Assembly (NCBI GenBank): GCA_046594105.1
Contig: JBKJQB010000363.1
Location: 1-33,018, forward strand
Length of the DNA: 33,018 bases
Direction: 5' to 3'
Source: JBDSGC01 sp046594105
GTDB taxonomy: Bacteria; Acidobacteriota; Thermoanaerobaculia; Gp7-AA8
The position numbers were made by a program, and so were the translations under genes. This document shows, piece after piece, positions 15,436 through 22,728 of this stretch; position 1 is the first letter of the stretch, and each line of letters starts with the position of its first letter. The notes beneath the pieces were generated by a model. That model was not told the origin of the DNA, ran no database searches, and saw only the letters and a list, made by a program, of their open reading frames with translations.

Positions 15436-17589
15436 TTACGGCAAGGTGATCGCTTCCGTCGCGACGTTGTAGAACGCATCGACTGCTCGCACGATCACGA
15501 ATTTACCGGCCACCGCGCTGCGGTCCAGACGATAGGTTTCGCTCGACGAGTCGGCGATTCCATCGACCGGGATCAGGCGGATCCATTTCTGTGCATCGGC
15601 GGAGTACTCAACTTTTCCGATGGCCGAGAGTCTGTCGGACACCTGGATGAGCACACTCCCAGTCTCCGAGGTGACCAGGATCGAAGGCGGGGTGTTGTCG
15701 ATGCGGAACTCGTTTCCCTCTTTGACGCTCGTGAGCGGCATTTCCGGATTGTCGGTGAGGTCGCTGGCGGACAGGCGCAACTCGTACGGACCGTCGGGGA
15801 GCTGGGAGCTGTCGAAGTTGATGGAGCTCTCCTCGATATTTTCGCGAAGCCGCAACCAGGAACCGTTCCCCTTGGGCCGGAAGGAAAGTGTGTAGCGGAG
15901 CGAGTCGCCGTTGTCGTCATGAGCGCGCCAGGTGATGGTGCGGAATCCCTTCCGGAAGACTTTCTTGCCCGGTTCGTTCTTGTCGCGCGGAGTGTCCAGG
16001 CTGGTGAAGATTCCGTACTCGTCGGGGTTGGTGGCCTCCACGATCTGGGGCGACTGCGGGTAAGCACCGGTGATGAAGACCACGGCCGGATCCTGAACCA
16101 TCACTGCATCGATGACTGGCGCGGTGTTCCGATTCAGAAACGAGACGGTGACCTCGTCCACGGAAACGTCGGGCGATGGCTTCGGCATGGTCAGCCGCCA
16201 CTGCAGATAACGGGCGGCGGGGACGTCGACCTTTCCGTCGGGCGCCGCGGTCGTCCCGCTCCAGGGGCTCCAGGTGGCGTCGGGCGTGCGCGTGTTGCCC
16301 GAACGGAAAGCCATGGCCAGGTGTCCGTCGCCCACGTTGCGGCCGCTGATGCGGTAGTGGCCGAACCGGGAGAATCGCTCGACGTCTTTTGCTGCGGAGC
16401 GAAACTCCGCCTTCGAGGACAACCCGCTCTCCAGACGATAGACCGCGCCGCTGTTGGTCGTGGTGATCACAGTCTGGCCGTCATTGGTGGCGATGGAGAC
16501 GATCTGCTTTTCCGGCACGGCCGCCAAAAGGGAAACCTCTCCTTCTTTGAGCTGGTAGATGCGTCCCTGGGGCCCCGTGGAAAGCAGGAGGGATCCGTTC
16601 GGCCCGCCGGTCAGTCCATACGTCAACTCGTGTTCGAACTTGCGCACCGTCTCCACGAAGCCGTCCGCATGGATGCGGTAGACCTCTCCATTGCCAGCCT
16701 GCGCCGAGGAAGGATTGCCCTCGTCGAAGGAAACGCTTCCCTCTGAGGCACCGGGAGTCTCCTCCTTTTTCTCTCCGACCGCTGCCGAGGCGGACGCTTG
16801 CGCTGAGAGCTTCGGCGTTTGCGCTTTGGCCGGAACAGAAGTGGGGAGAACATTGCTCGCGGCAGCGGCCCATCCGACACCGTTGTCGTCGACATACAAC
16901 GCGGAGATTTCGCTGAGCGGTGAGTCGAACAGCGCGTGCGCGCCCCCGTCAGCGCGAATCTCGTAGATCCGTGCTTTGGCGGCGCCGCCAACCAGAATCG
17001 AGCCATCCTTCCGCACAGCCATCGATCGCAGGTGGGTTTCCGGCGAGTCGAAAAATACCTTGCCCTGGCCGGCGGACGTGATCCGGAAGAGCTTTCCTTC
17101 CACGCCGGTGGCCACCAGAAGATCGCCACCCGGCAGGGTGTCCATCGCCCAGATGTAGGCCTGCTTCGGATCGTAGAAGGCAGTCGCTTTTCCATCTGCC
17201 GGGTTGATCCGGTACACCTTGCCGTTGGGAGAGGAGCCGGCGTAGAGCGCGCCGTCATGAAAGGTGAGCGCGTAGATCTCCGGTTCCGGTGCTGTGTACA
17301 AGAGCTTCAGCTCCGTTCCGCGAAGGCGATAGACCTTGCCGTCGTTTCCAGTGCCGAAGAAACGATCGCCGCCGGGGGCGCTGGCCTGTGAAAGCACGAA
17401 GGGATCGGTGAACGTCGCCAGTTTCTTGAGCGAAGGGCCGGGACGCAGCTCGCCTCGGGAACTGATGGCGAAGCCTTCGATCTCCCCCGCCAGAAATTCT
17501 TCCGCATTGCGAACCCGCCAGAATTGCGGAGCCACCGCGTACACACTGCTCGTCACCAACATCAGAACGACCGCGAACGTCATGCGCAT
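15436..17589 (-). CDS. Large secreted beta-propeller protein
   Basis: A 717-residue exported protein with a signal peptide (MRMTFAVVLMLVTSSVYA). Residues ~20-390 contain recurring beta-propeller blades of the form D/N-G-K-V-Y-R-x-x-P...-A-L-x-F-D-G-x-L-Y-A, for example GNDGKVYRLRG, SSPNGKVYRINPADGKA, GVEGKLFRITSAG and GPQGRIYQLKEG. One propeller loop (about 255-300) is a long low-complexity Ala/Ser/Glu insertion. The C-terminal half is beta-sandwich-like, with a TWRAHDDNGDSLRYTLSFR segment and a DNTPPSILV motif typical of bacterial Ig/FN3-like domains. No catalytic motif is visible; binding or structural roles are likely. The start has GGAGAGG about 9 nt upstream. It lies 94 nt upstream of the peptide importer on the same strand. 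Confidence 0.82.
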   Translation of the reverse strand: MRMTFAVVLMLVTSSVYAVAPQFWRVRNAEEFLAGEIEGFAISSRGELRPGPSLKKLATFTDPFVLSQASAPGGDRFFGTGNDGKVYRLRGTELKLLYTAPEPEIYALTFHDGALYAGSSPNGKVYRINPADGKATAFYDPKQAYIWAMDTLPGGDLLVATGVEGKLFRITSAGQGKVFFDSPETHLRSMAVRKDGSILVGGAAKARIYEIRADGGAHALFDSPLSEISALYVDDNGVGWAAAASNVLPTSVPAKAQTPKLSAQASASAAVGEKKEETPGASEGSVSFDEGNPSSAQAGNGEVYRIHADGFVETVRKFEHELTYGLTGGPNGSLLLSTGPQGRIYQLKEGEVSLLAAVPEKQIVSIATNDGQTVITTTNSGAVYRLESGLSSKAEFRSAAKDVERFSRFGHYRISGRNVGDGHLAMAFRSGNTRTPDATWSPWSGTTAAPDGKVDVPAARYLQWRLTMPKPSPDVSVDEVTVSFLNRNTAPVIDAVMVQDPAVVFITGAYPQSPQIVEATNPDEYGIFTSLDTPRDKNEPGKKVFRKGFRTITWRAHDDNGDSLRYTLSFRPKGNGSWLRLRENIEESSINFDSSQLPDGPYELRLSASDLTDNPEMPLTSVKEGNEFRIDNTPPSILVTSETGSVLIQVSDRLSAIGKVEYSADAQKWIRLIPVDGIADSSSETYRLDRSAVAGKFVIVRAVDAFYNVATEAITLP

Positions 17590-17813
17590 CAGAAAGGGCC
17601 TCTCCGGTCTCGCCGTCGTCTGAGCTGCGTGACGGCGAACGATCAAGATACTAAAGGCGGGTTGGAGTTCTCACGACATTTGCGGAAATCCTTGACTCGA
17701 TTGTTTGTCATCCTGACCCGGTGACCGGCGCGAAGCACACGGAGCGCCGGCATAATCCCTTGTCCAGTTTTCGGGGCGCAGACCATCCAGCCGATGCTGT
17801 TCGGCGAGCTCCT

Positions 17814-17853
17814 GCGGGCAGGATGCCCGCGGACCGGCCGGCAGGATGCCGGC
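17814..17853. repeat. Tandem hairpins with identical AGGAT loops
   Basis: GCGGGC-AGGAT-GCCCGC (17814-17830) and GCCGGC-AGGAT-GCCGGC (17837-17853) are two 6 bp hairpins sharing the same five-base loop, 6 nt apart. A decayed relative (GCCGGCAGGATGG) occurs near 32778-32790. This looks like a REP-type element. Confidence 0.6.
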
Positions 17854-17922
17854 GCTCCGAAGGCGGCGAGATCTCCCGAGAGACTCCGTCGCTCCGCGCG
17901 AAACCCTGCGCTCCACATCGCG

Positions 17923-17928
17923 TACAAT
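17923..17928 (+). promoter_or_regulatory. -10-like element of the speD cluster
   Basis: TACAAT ends 14 nt before the speD ATG at 17943, giving a leader of only about 7 nt. There is no Shine-Dalgarno site and no convincing -35. If real, it drives the whole polyamine cluster. Confidence 0.4.
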
Positions 17929-17942
17929 TCCTTCACTCCTCC

Positions 17943-18311
17943 ATGCAAATCGGCGCAGAGTGGCTGGTCGAAGCGGCGGGATGCCGTGCGGATAGTCTGG
18001 CCAGCGTGGAGCAGATTCGGGCGCTGTTCGATCGGATCATCATCGAGATCGACCTCCATCCAGTGCAGGAACCGCTTTTCCACGCCTTTCCGTCGCCGGG
18101 CGGCATCACCGGCTTCGTGATCCTGAGCGAGTCGCACCTGGCCTGCCACAGCTATCCCGAGCACGGGATCCTCACCATCAATCTCTATTGCTGTCGCCCA
18201 CGTGCGGAATGGCCGTGGCGGGAACGTCTGGCCGATCTTTTTGGAGCGACGCATGTCGAGGTTCGACTGCTGGATCGCGGCGTGGTGGTCGAGGCAGCGT
18301 CATGGCGGTAG
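17943..18311 (+). CDS. speD: S-adenosylmethionine decarboxylase proenzyme
   Basis: A 122-residue SpeD (class 1B, SpeH-like) that decarboxylates AdoMet to supply the aminopropyl donor for polyamine synthesis. The proenzyme cuts itself between Glu63 and Ser64 in LSESHLACHSYPEHG (61-75), and Ser64 becomes the pyruvoyl group. His69 and the Cys83/Cys84 pair match the processing and catalytic His/Cys of the Thermotoga enzyme. All key residues are present, so it should be active. It heads a seven-gene same-strand run and its last 10 nt overlap the DUF4178 gene, which implies translational coupling. The aminopropyltransferase it should feed is three genes downstream. Confidence 0.93.
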   Translation: MQIGAEWLVEAAGCRADSLASVEQIRALFDRIIIEIDLHPVQEPLFHAFPSPGGITGFVILSESHLACHSYPEHGILTINLYCCRPRAEWPWRERLADLFGATHVEVRLLDRGVVVEAASWR

Positions 18312-20377
18312 CGAATTGCCCGGCCTGTGGCGGGCCGATCGAATTCTCCATCGGCTCCTCGATCGTGGTGATCTGCGACCACTGCCGCTCGGTGGTCGCG
18401 CGCACCGATCGAGCGCTCGTAGATCTGGGAAAGGTCGCCGCGCTGGTGGATACCGGATCGCCTTTCCGTCGCGATCTTCCCGGAAAGTTTCACGGCGTCG
18501 GCTTCCGCCTGGTCGGACGAACGCAGATGGAGCACGAGGCGGGTGGCCTGTGGGATGAGTGGTACGCGGCGTTCGACGATGGGCGCTGGGGATGGCTTGC
18601 CGAGGCTCAGGGGCGGTTCTACCTCACCTTCGCCACCCCCGTGGGAATCCTTCCTCCGGCCAATCAGATCGAGGTCGGCGGAACTCTCGGCGATTTCGTT
18701 GTCAACGAAGTAGGAAGTGCCAGGGTCGTAGGGGGAGAGGGCGAGATTCCCTGGAAGGTCCTCCCGGGAACCCTGTACGACTACGCCGATCTCTCCGGCC
18801 CGTCGGGGAAGTTCGGGACCATCGACTATGGCGACGACCAGCCGGCGCTCTTCACCGGAAGCGAGACCACGCTCCAAGAGCTCGGCGTCGAAGTGGATCC
18901 TGCGTTGACCAGCCCCGGGGCCGGAGGCGCGCAGATGCGGAAGCCGCGCGTCAGCGTCGAGAAACTGTCCTGCTCGAATTGCGGCGGACCGTTGACCCTG
19001 GTCGCTCCCGATCGCAGCGAACGGATCATCTGCCCCAACTGCGGCGGCATCCACGATGTCCTGGCCGGTGGCAATCTGCAGTTCCTCAAAGCGCTGAAGC
19101 TGCATGGTCCCAAGCCGGAGATCGATCTCGGATCGAAGGGGACCATCGACGGGGTCGAGTACGTGGTGGCCGGTTACATGCGCCGCAGCGTGACCTTCGA
19201 CCAGAAGTACGAATGGGCCGAGTACCTCCTGTTCGAGCGTAAGAAAGGCTTTCGCTGGCTGGTGGAGAGCGATTCTCACTGGAGCTTCGTCTGGCCCATC
19301 GCGGCCGGCGACGTTCTTGACGGAACCCGCGGAACGGAGGGCGTTGCCAGGACCCTGGTGGTGGACAAGCGGACCTTCAGGATCTTTCAGGTGGCCATGG
19401 CCAAGGTGGAGAAGGTCCTCGGAGAGTTCTACTGGAAGGTCGCCGTTGGGGAGACGGTCCGCACCTTCGACTACGTCAGCCCGCCCATGGCCATCTCGAA
19501 GGAGATCGCCTCCTCGGCCGCCCCTCCGGATGCGAAGGCGGGAAGAAAGAAATCGGCCGAGGTGAACTACTCGCAGTCGCGCTACATGCCGGTCGATGAG
19601 GTGGAGAAGGCTTTCGGCATTGCCGGGTTGCGAAGGCCTGACACCGTGGGCATGCAGCAGCCTTACACCGGTGCATCGATCCTTCCCCTGTGGCTGAAAT
19701 TCGTCGGCGCGTTGATGGTGATCGCAATTCTGCTGGCGCTTCGAGGGCCCTACGGGGACGTGCTCTCGGAGGCCTACTCCTTCGCCGCTCCCGCCGACTT
19801 CGGGGCCACCGGCGCGAGCTCCCCCTCGACCAGCTCCGCGGGTGCCGCGGATACAGCGTCCACGACGACCGCAACGGACACCGCCGGCGCGTCAGCGGCT
19901 CCTCCCAAAGCGGAGAACAGTCGCGTCATCTTCACGAAACCATTTCCGCTGAGTGGCGGACGAAACCTGAAGATCGACGGCTTTGCTCCGGTCGAGAACA
20001 GCTGGCTTTCGGTGAGCGGCGATGTGGTGAACGAAGAGACCGGGCTGGTCGAGCCCTTCGATCTCCCCATCGAGTACTACCACGGAGTGGATGGCGGCGA
20101 GTCGTGGTCGGAAGGCAGCAAGTCGGTGGTCCGGGTGGTGTCAGCGCTTCCCAAGGGACGCTATGTCATGCGCCTGGAAGCACAATGGCCGGAGAATACG
20201 GTTCCCCCCGCGCTGCAGATCCGGGTGCGCGAGGGAGCGTTCCTGTGGTCCCACTTCCTCCTGGCGTTCTTGGCCATCACCATCGCGGCGGCGCTGGCGG
20301 GCTATCGCGCCCTCGTTTTCGAGAATGCGCGCTGGCAGGAGGCCAGCTACACGCCGTTGGGTACGGAGCGGGAATGA
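18302..20377 (+). CDS. Double zinc-ribbon, double DUF4178 membrane protein
   Basis: A 691-residue protein of unknown function with an internal duplication. A zinc ribbon (CPACG...CDHC, Cys6/9/25/28) precedes a first DUF4178 domain (about 50-200). A second zinc ribbon (CSNCG...CPNCG, Cys224/227/244/247) precedes a second DUF4178 (about 265-400). Then come a membrane helix (about 461-480), a Ser/Thr/Ala-rich linker (about 500-540), a beta-rich domain (about 541-645) and a C-terminal helix (about 648-670). The two helices should place the linker and beta domain in the periplasm and the zinc-ribbon/DUF4178 part in the cytoplasm; that topology is inferred. DUF4178 genes recur beside DUF350 and polyamine genes, but no activity is established. 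The start at 18302 lies inside the end of speD. Confidence 0.88.
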   Translation: MAVANCPACGGPIEFSIGSSIVVICDHCRSVVARTDRALVDLGKVAALVDTGSPFRRDLPGKFHGVGFRLVGRTQMEHEAGGLWDEWYAAFDDGRWGWLAEAQGRFYLTFATPVGILPPANQIEVGGTLGDFVVNEVGSARVVGGEGEIPWKVLPGTLYDYADLSGPSGKFGTIDYGDDQPALFTGSETTLQELGVEVDPALTSPGAGGAQMRKPRVSVEKLSCSNCGGPLTLVAPDRSERIICPNCGGIHDVLAGGNLQFLKALKLHGPKPEIDLGSKGTIDGVEYVVAGYMRRSVTFDQKYEWAEYLLFERKKGFRWLVESDSHWSFVWPIAAGDVLDGTRGTEGVARTLVVDKRTFRIFQVAMAKVEKVLGEFYWKVAVGETVRTFDYVSPPMAISKEIASSAAPPDAKAGRKKSAEVNYSQSRYMPVDEVEKAFGIAGLRRPDTVGMQQPYTGASILPLWLKFVGALMVIAILLALRGPYGDVLSEAYSFAAPADFGATGASSPSTSSAGAADTASTTTATDTAGASAAPPKAENSRVIFTKPFPLSGGRNLKIDGFAPVENSWLSVSGDVVNEETGLVEPFDLPIEYYHGVDGGESWSEGSKSVVRVVSALPKGRYVMRLEAQWPENTVPPALQIRVREGAFLWSHFLLAFLAITIAAALAGYRALVFENARWQEASYTPLGTERE

Positions 20378-20447
20378 GAGAGGATGGGCCGGCGTCATCC
20401 GCTTGCGTGCGCGGGCGCTCTGCCTTTAAGAAACAGGAGGTGCTGAC

Positions 20448-20627
20448 ATGATTCGAGGATTGTTCATGGTGGTGGGATTGATCGTTCTGTCCGGCTACGG
20501 TTACGCCGAGTGGCGTGGACTGTCGATGCATCGTTCCCAACGTACATTCATCCCGCACGGTCTGCGATCCGCCTCTCACGGCGGCTATCGCTCGTACTGG
20601 AACAGCGGATTTCACGGAGGAAAATGA
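20448..20627 (+). CDS. 59-residue membrane or secreted micro-protein
   Basis: A small gene between the DUF4178 and DUF350 genes. It starts at ATG 20448 with a perfect AGGAGG 7 nt upstream. The N-terminus (MIRGLFMVVGLIVLSGYGYA) is a membrane anchor or signal peptide. The remaining ~40 residues are basic and rich in His, Arg, Ser, Gly and Tyr, including HGGYRSYWNSGFHGGK at the end. Its TGA overlaps the DUF350 ATG by one base. The strong ribosome site, overlap and co-orientation argue it is real despite its length. I recognise no family; a small partner of the membrane proteins on either side is the natural guess. Confidence 0.75.
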   Translation: MIRGLFMVVGLIVLSGYGYAEWRGLSMHRSQRTFIPHGLRSASHGGYRSYWNSGFHGGK

Positions 20628-20845
20628 TGGACCTCACCCCTGCAGTGCGAGTGTTCCTGTCCACCGCCGGCTATACGGTCTTCGGCCTGATCATCTTCGG
20701 TCTGGCCTTCTGGATCATGACCAAAGCGCTTCCCTTCTCGATCCGCAAGGAGATTGAAGAAGACCAGAACACCTCGCTGGCCATCCTCATGGGCTCCGTG
20801 ATCCTGGGGCTGGCCATCATCATCGCCTCCACGATTCACGGCTGA
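20627..20845 (+). CDS. Half-size DUF350 membrane protein
   Basis: A 72-residue inner-membrane protein with two helices (about 9-30 and 48-70). The loop and second helix, PFSIRKEIEEDQNTSLAILM then GSVILGLAIIIAS, match the DUF350 repeat. Typical DUF350 proteins such as E. coli YjfL have about 130 residues with two such repeats, so this is a single-repeat form that probably dimerises. GGAGG lies 6 nt before ATG 20627; an ATG at 20624 is also possible. The TGA overlaps the following ATG (TGATG at 20843-20847). Function is unknown; the family is repeatedly found near polyamine and PspA-type genes. Confidence 0.85.
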   Translation: MDLTPAVRVFLSTAGYTVFGLIIFGLAFWIMTKALPFSIRKEIEEDQNTSLAILMGSVILGLAIIIASTIHG

Positions 20846-22347
20846 TGAAGCGGACCCCGATCCTCTTTCTCAACGTCCTGGTCATCGCGGCGTGCGGGCT
20901 GGCCTACGAGCTGCTGGCAGGCACGGTGGCCAGCTACGTCATCGGCGACTCGGTCACCCAGTTCTCCCTCATCATCGGCCTCTACCTTTCCGCGCTTGGT
21001 GTGGGAGCGTGGCTTTCGCGATTCCTGGACACCGAGCTGGCACGGCGGTTCGTGGAGGTGGAGCTGGGAGTGGCGCTCATCGGAGGCCTCTCCGCGCCGC
21101 TGCTCTTCTTCGGCTTCGCCCGCCTGCAATGGTTCCAGCTGTTCCTGTTCCTGGTGGTGTTCGTGATCGGGACGCTGGTCGGACTGGAGCTGCCGATCCT
21201 GATGCGCATCCTGCAGCAGGAGCTCGAGTTCAAGGATCTCGTCTCCCGCGTTCTGAGCTTCGACTACCTCGGGTCGCTTTTCGCCGCGGTGCTCTTGCCG
21301 CTCTTTCTGGTTCCGCGAATCGGCATCGTGCGGACCTCGATCGCCTTTGGATTTCTCAACGCCTGCGTGGCGCTGTACGGCACCTGGCTGCTGGCACCGC
21401 TCATCCGCGATCGGGTGAAAGGGTTGCGCATCCGCTCCGCCCTGGTGATGGTGGTGCTGGGCATCGCGTTCCTCAATGCGAACCGTTTGACCTCGCTGGC
21501 AGAAGAGGAGCTGTTCGCGGACGAGATCGTGTACGCCACCAGCTCGCCGTACCAGCGCATCGTGGTCACCCGCGGCAAGTCGGGATTTCACCTCTTTCTG
21601 AACGGAAACCTGCAGTTCAGCAGCGCCGACGAATACCGCTATCACGAGGCACTCGTTCATCCCGCGTTGTCTTCGGTGGACGCGCCGCATCGCGTGCTCA
21701 TCCTCGGCGGGGGAGACGGACTGGCCTTGCGCGAGGTGCTGAAGTACTCGACCGTGGAACAGGTCACTCTGGTCGATCTCGATCCGAAGATGACTGCGCT
21801 GTCGCGCGCCTTTCCTCCGCTGGCCGAATTGAACCGGCGATCGTTCAGCGACCGCCGCGTCACCGTCGTCAACGAGGACGCCATGATCTGGCTGGGCACC
21901 AACCGGAAGCGCTACGACGCCGCCATCATCGACTTTCCCGATCCCAACAACTTCGCTTTGGGAAAGCTCTACACCACGCGCTTCTACCGTCTGCTGCGCG
22001 CGAATCTGACCGCCGGCGCCTCGGTGGCCGTGCAATGCACCTCGCCACTGTTCGCCCGGCGGTCGTATTGGTGTGTGATCCGCACGATGGAGGCGGCAGG
22101 ATTCTCAGTCCGCCCCTACCAGACCACGGTGCCGTCCTTCGGAGTGTGGGGTTTTGCCATGGCCCGGCTCCATCCGTTCGAGGTGCCGAACCGTGCGCCG
22201 CGCGACCTTCGCTATCTCGATCCGCCCACCCTCGCTGCGATGTTCGTGTTCCCGCCCGACATGACCTCCGTGCCGGTCGAGATCAACCGCCTCGACAACC
22301 AGATCCTGGTGCGTTACTACGAGGAAGAGTGGAAAAAGTGGTCCTAA
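20845..22347 (+). CDS. Membrane-embedded aminopropyltransferase (SpeE-like)
   Basis: A 500-residue fusion of a polytopic membrane domain (about residues 5-213, some seven helices) and a spermidine-synthase-fold domain (about 225-500). The catalytic half has the substrate-loop motif FLNGNLQFSSADEYRYHEAL (251-270), the nucleotide loop LILGGGDGLALREVL (285-299), LVDLDP (309-314), NEDA (343-346) and the DFPDP catalytic loop (363-367). All are in the expected order, so transfer of an aminopropyl group from decarboxylated AdoMet is likely. The acceptor is unknown; the membrane domain suggests it works at the inner membrane. Translation is coupled to the DUF350 gene by a one-base overlap. speD upstream would provide the donor. 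Confidence 0.9.
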   Translation: MKRTPILFLNVLVIAACGLAYELLAGTVASYVIGDSVTQFSLIIGLYLSALGVGAWLSRFLDTELARRFVEVELGVALIGGLSAPLLFFGFARLQWFQLFLFLVVFVIGTLVGLELPILMRILQQELEFKDLVSRVLSFDYLGSLFAAVLLPLFLVPRIGIVRTSIAFGFLNACVALYGTWLLAPLIRDRVKGLRIRSALVMVVLGIAFLNANRLTSLAEEELFADEIVYATSSPYQRIVVTRGKSGFHLFLNGNLQFSSADEYRYHEALVHPALSSVDAPHRVLILGGGDGLALREVLKYSTVEQVTLVDLDPKMTALSRAFPPLAELNRRSFSDRRVTVVNEDAMIWLGTNRKRYDAAIIDFPDPNNFALGKLYTTRFYRLLRANLTAGASVAVQCTSPLFARRSYWCVIRTMEAAGFSVRPYQTTVPSFGVWGFAMARLHPFEVPNRAPRDLRYLDPPTLAAMFVFPPDMTSVPVEINRLDNQILVRYYEEEWKKWS

Positions 22348-22728
22348 ATCTTTACGAATCCACTGTTTCTCGCACACCTCCAGCGGATTGCAGCCGGCGC
22401 AGCCGGCGAGAGACCGTAGCCCCCGGCTTCAGCCGGGGGAAACCGAGAGCGCACATCCGCGAGCCCGCTTCGGCGGGCGACAGAACAGCGGATGGACTCC
22501 TCGGTGGTTGGCCACTGGATGCGGCACCCCTTCTGTCGCCCGCTGAAGCGGGCTTCGCTGCATCGGGTGGCCGCGTGCCCCCGGCTGAAGCCGGGGGCTA
22601 CTGTTCTTCTGCCGGCTTCGCCGGCTCCAGCCAGGCCCCAATGCACTCTGCATCGGAGAACGCGCGACCTAATTTTGACAGGGGTGTCTCGGTGCCACAC
22701 CGGCTCGGCGTGGCCTCGATTGCGGATC
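22348..22728. other. Intergenic region with mirrored hairpin array
   Basis: A 381 nt gap between the aminopropyltransferase and oxidase genes, mostly occupied by the hairpin array at 22393-22625. I see no coding sequence or clear promoter in the remaining ~100 nt before the oxidase gene. Confidence 0.6.
22393..22625. repeat. Mirrored six-hairpin REP-like array
   Basis: Three hairpins run 1-2-3 and then return 3'-2'-1'. They are GCCGGC type (22393-22407), CCCCCGGC-TTCA-GCCGGGGG (22420-22439), GCCCGC-TTCG-GCGGGC (22463-22478), GCCCGC-TGAA-GCGGGC (22538-22553), CCCCCGGC-TGAA-GCCGGGGG (22578-22597) and GCCGGC type (22611-22625). The inner arms match over about 23 bp through GACAGAA. Hairpins 2 and 3 recur at 32951-32998. 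It splits the polyamine gene run. Confidence 0.85.

Larger units (their letters stand above)
17590..17942. other. Intergenic region between propeller gene and speD
   Basis: This 353 nt divergent gap holds no gene I can support. A TTGACT at about 17693 has no matching -10. The notable contents are the two AGGAT-loop hairpins at 17814-17853 and the TACAAT next to speD. Confidence 0.5.

Noticed and set aside
18185..19279. 364-codon minus-strand frame opposite speD/DUF4178
   Set aside because: Shadow of the conserved zinc-ribbon/DUF4178 gene; no start signals.
22393..22625. CRISPR array
   Set aside because: The repeated units are mirrored hairpins of different types with no uniform spacers, and no cas gene is nearby.
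22492..22728. N-terminal extension of the FAD oxidase from an ATG at 22492
   Set aside because: It translates through the REP hairpins and would mask the Tat signal and lipobox that begin at 22729.
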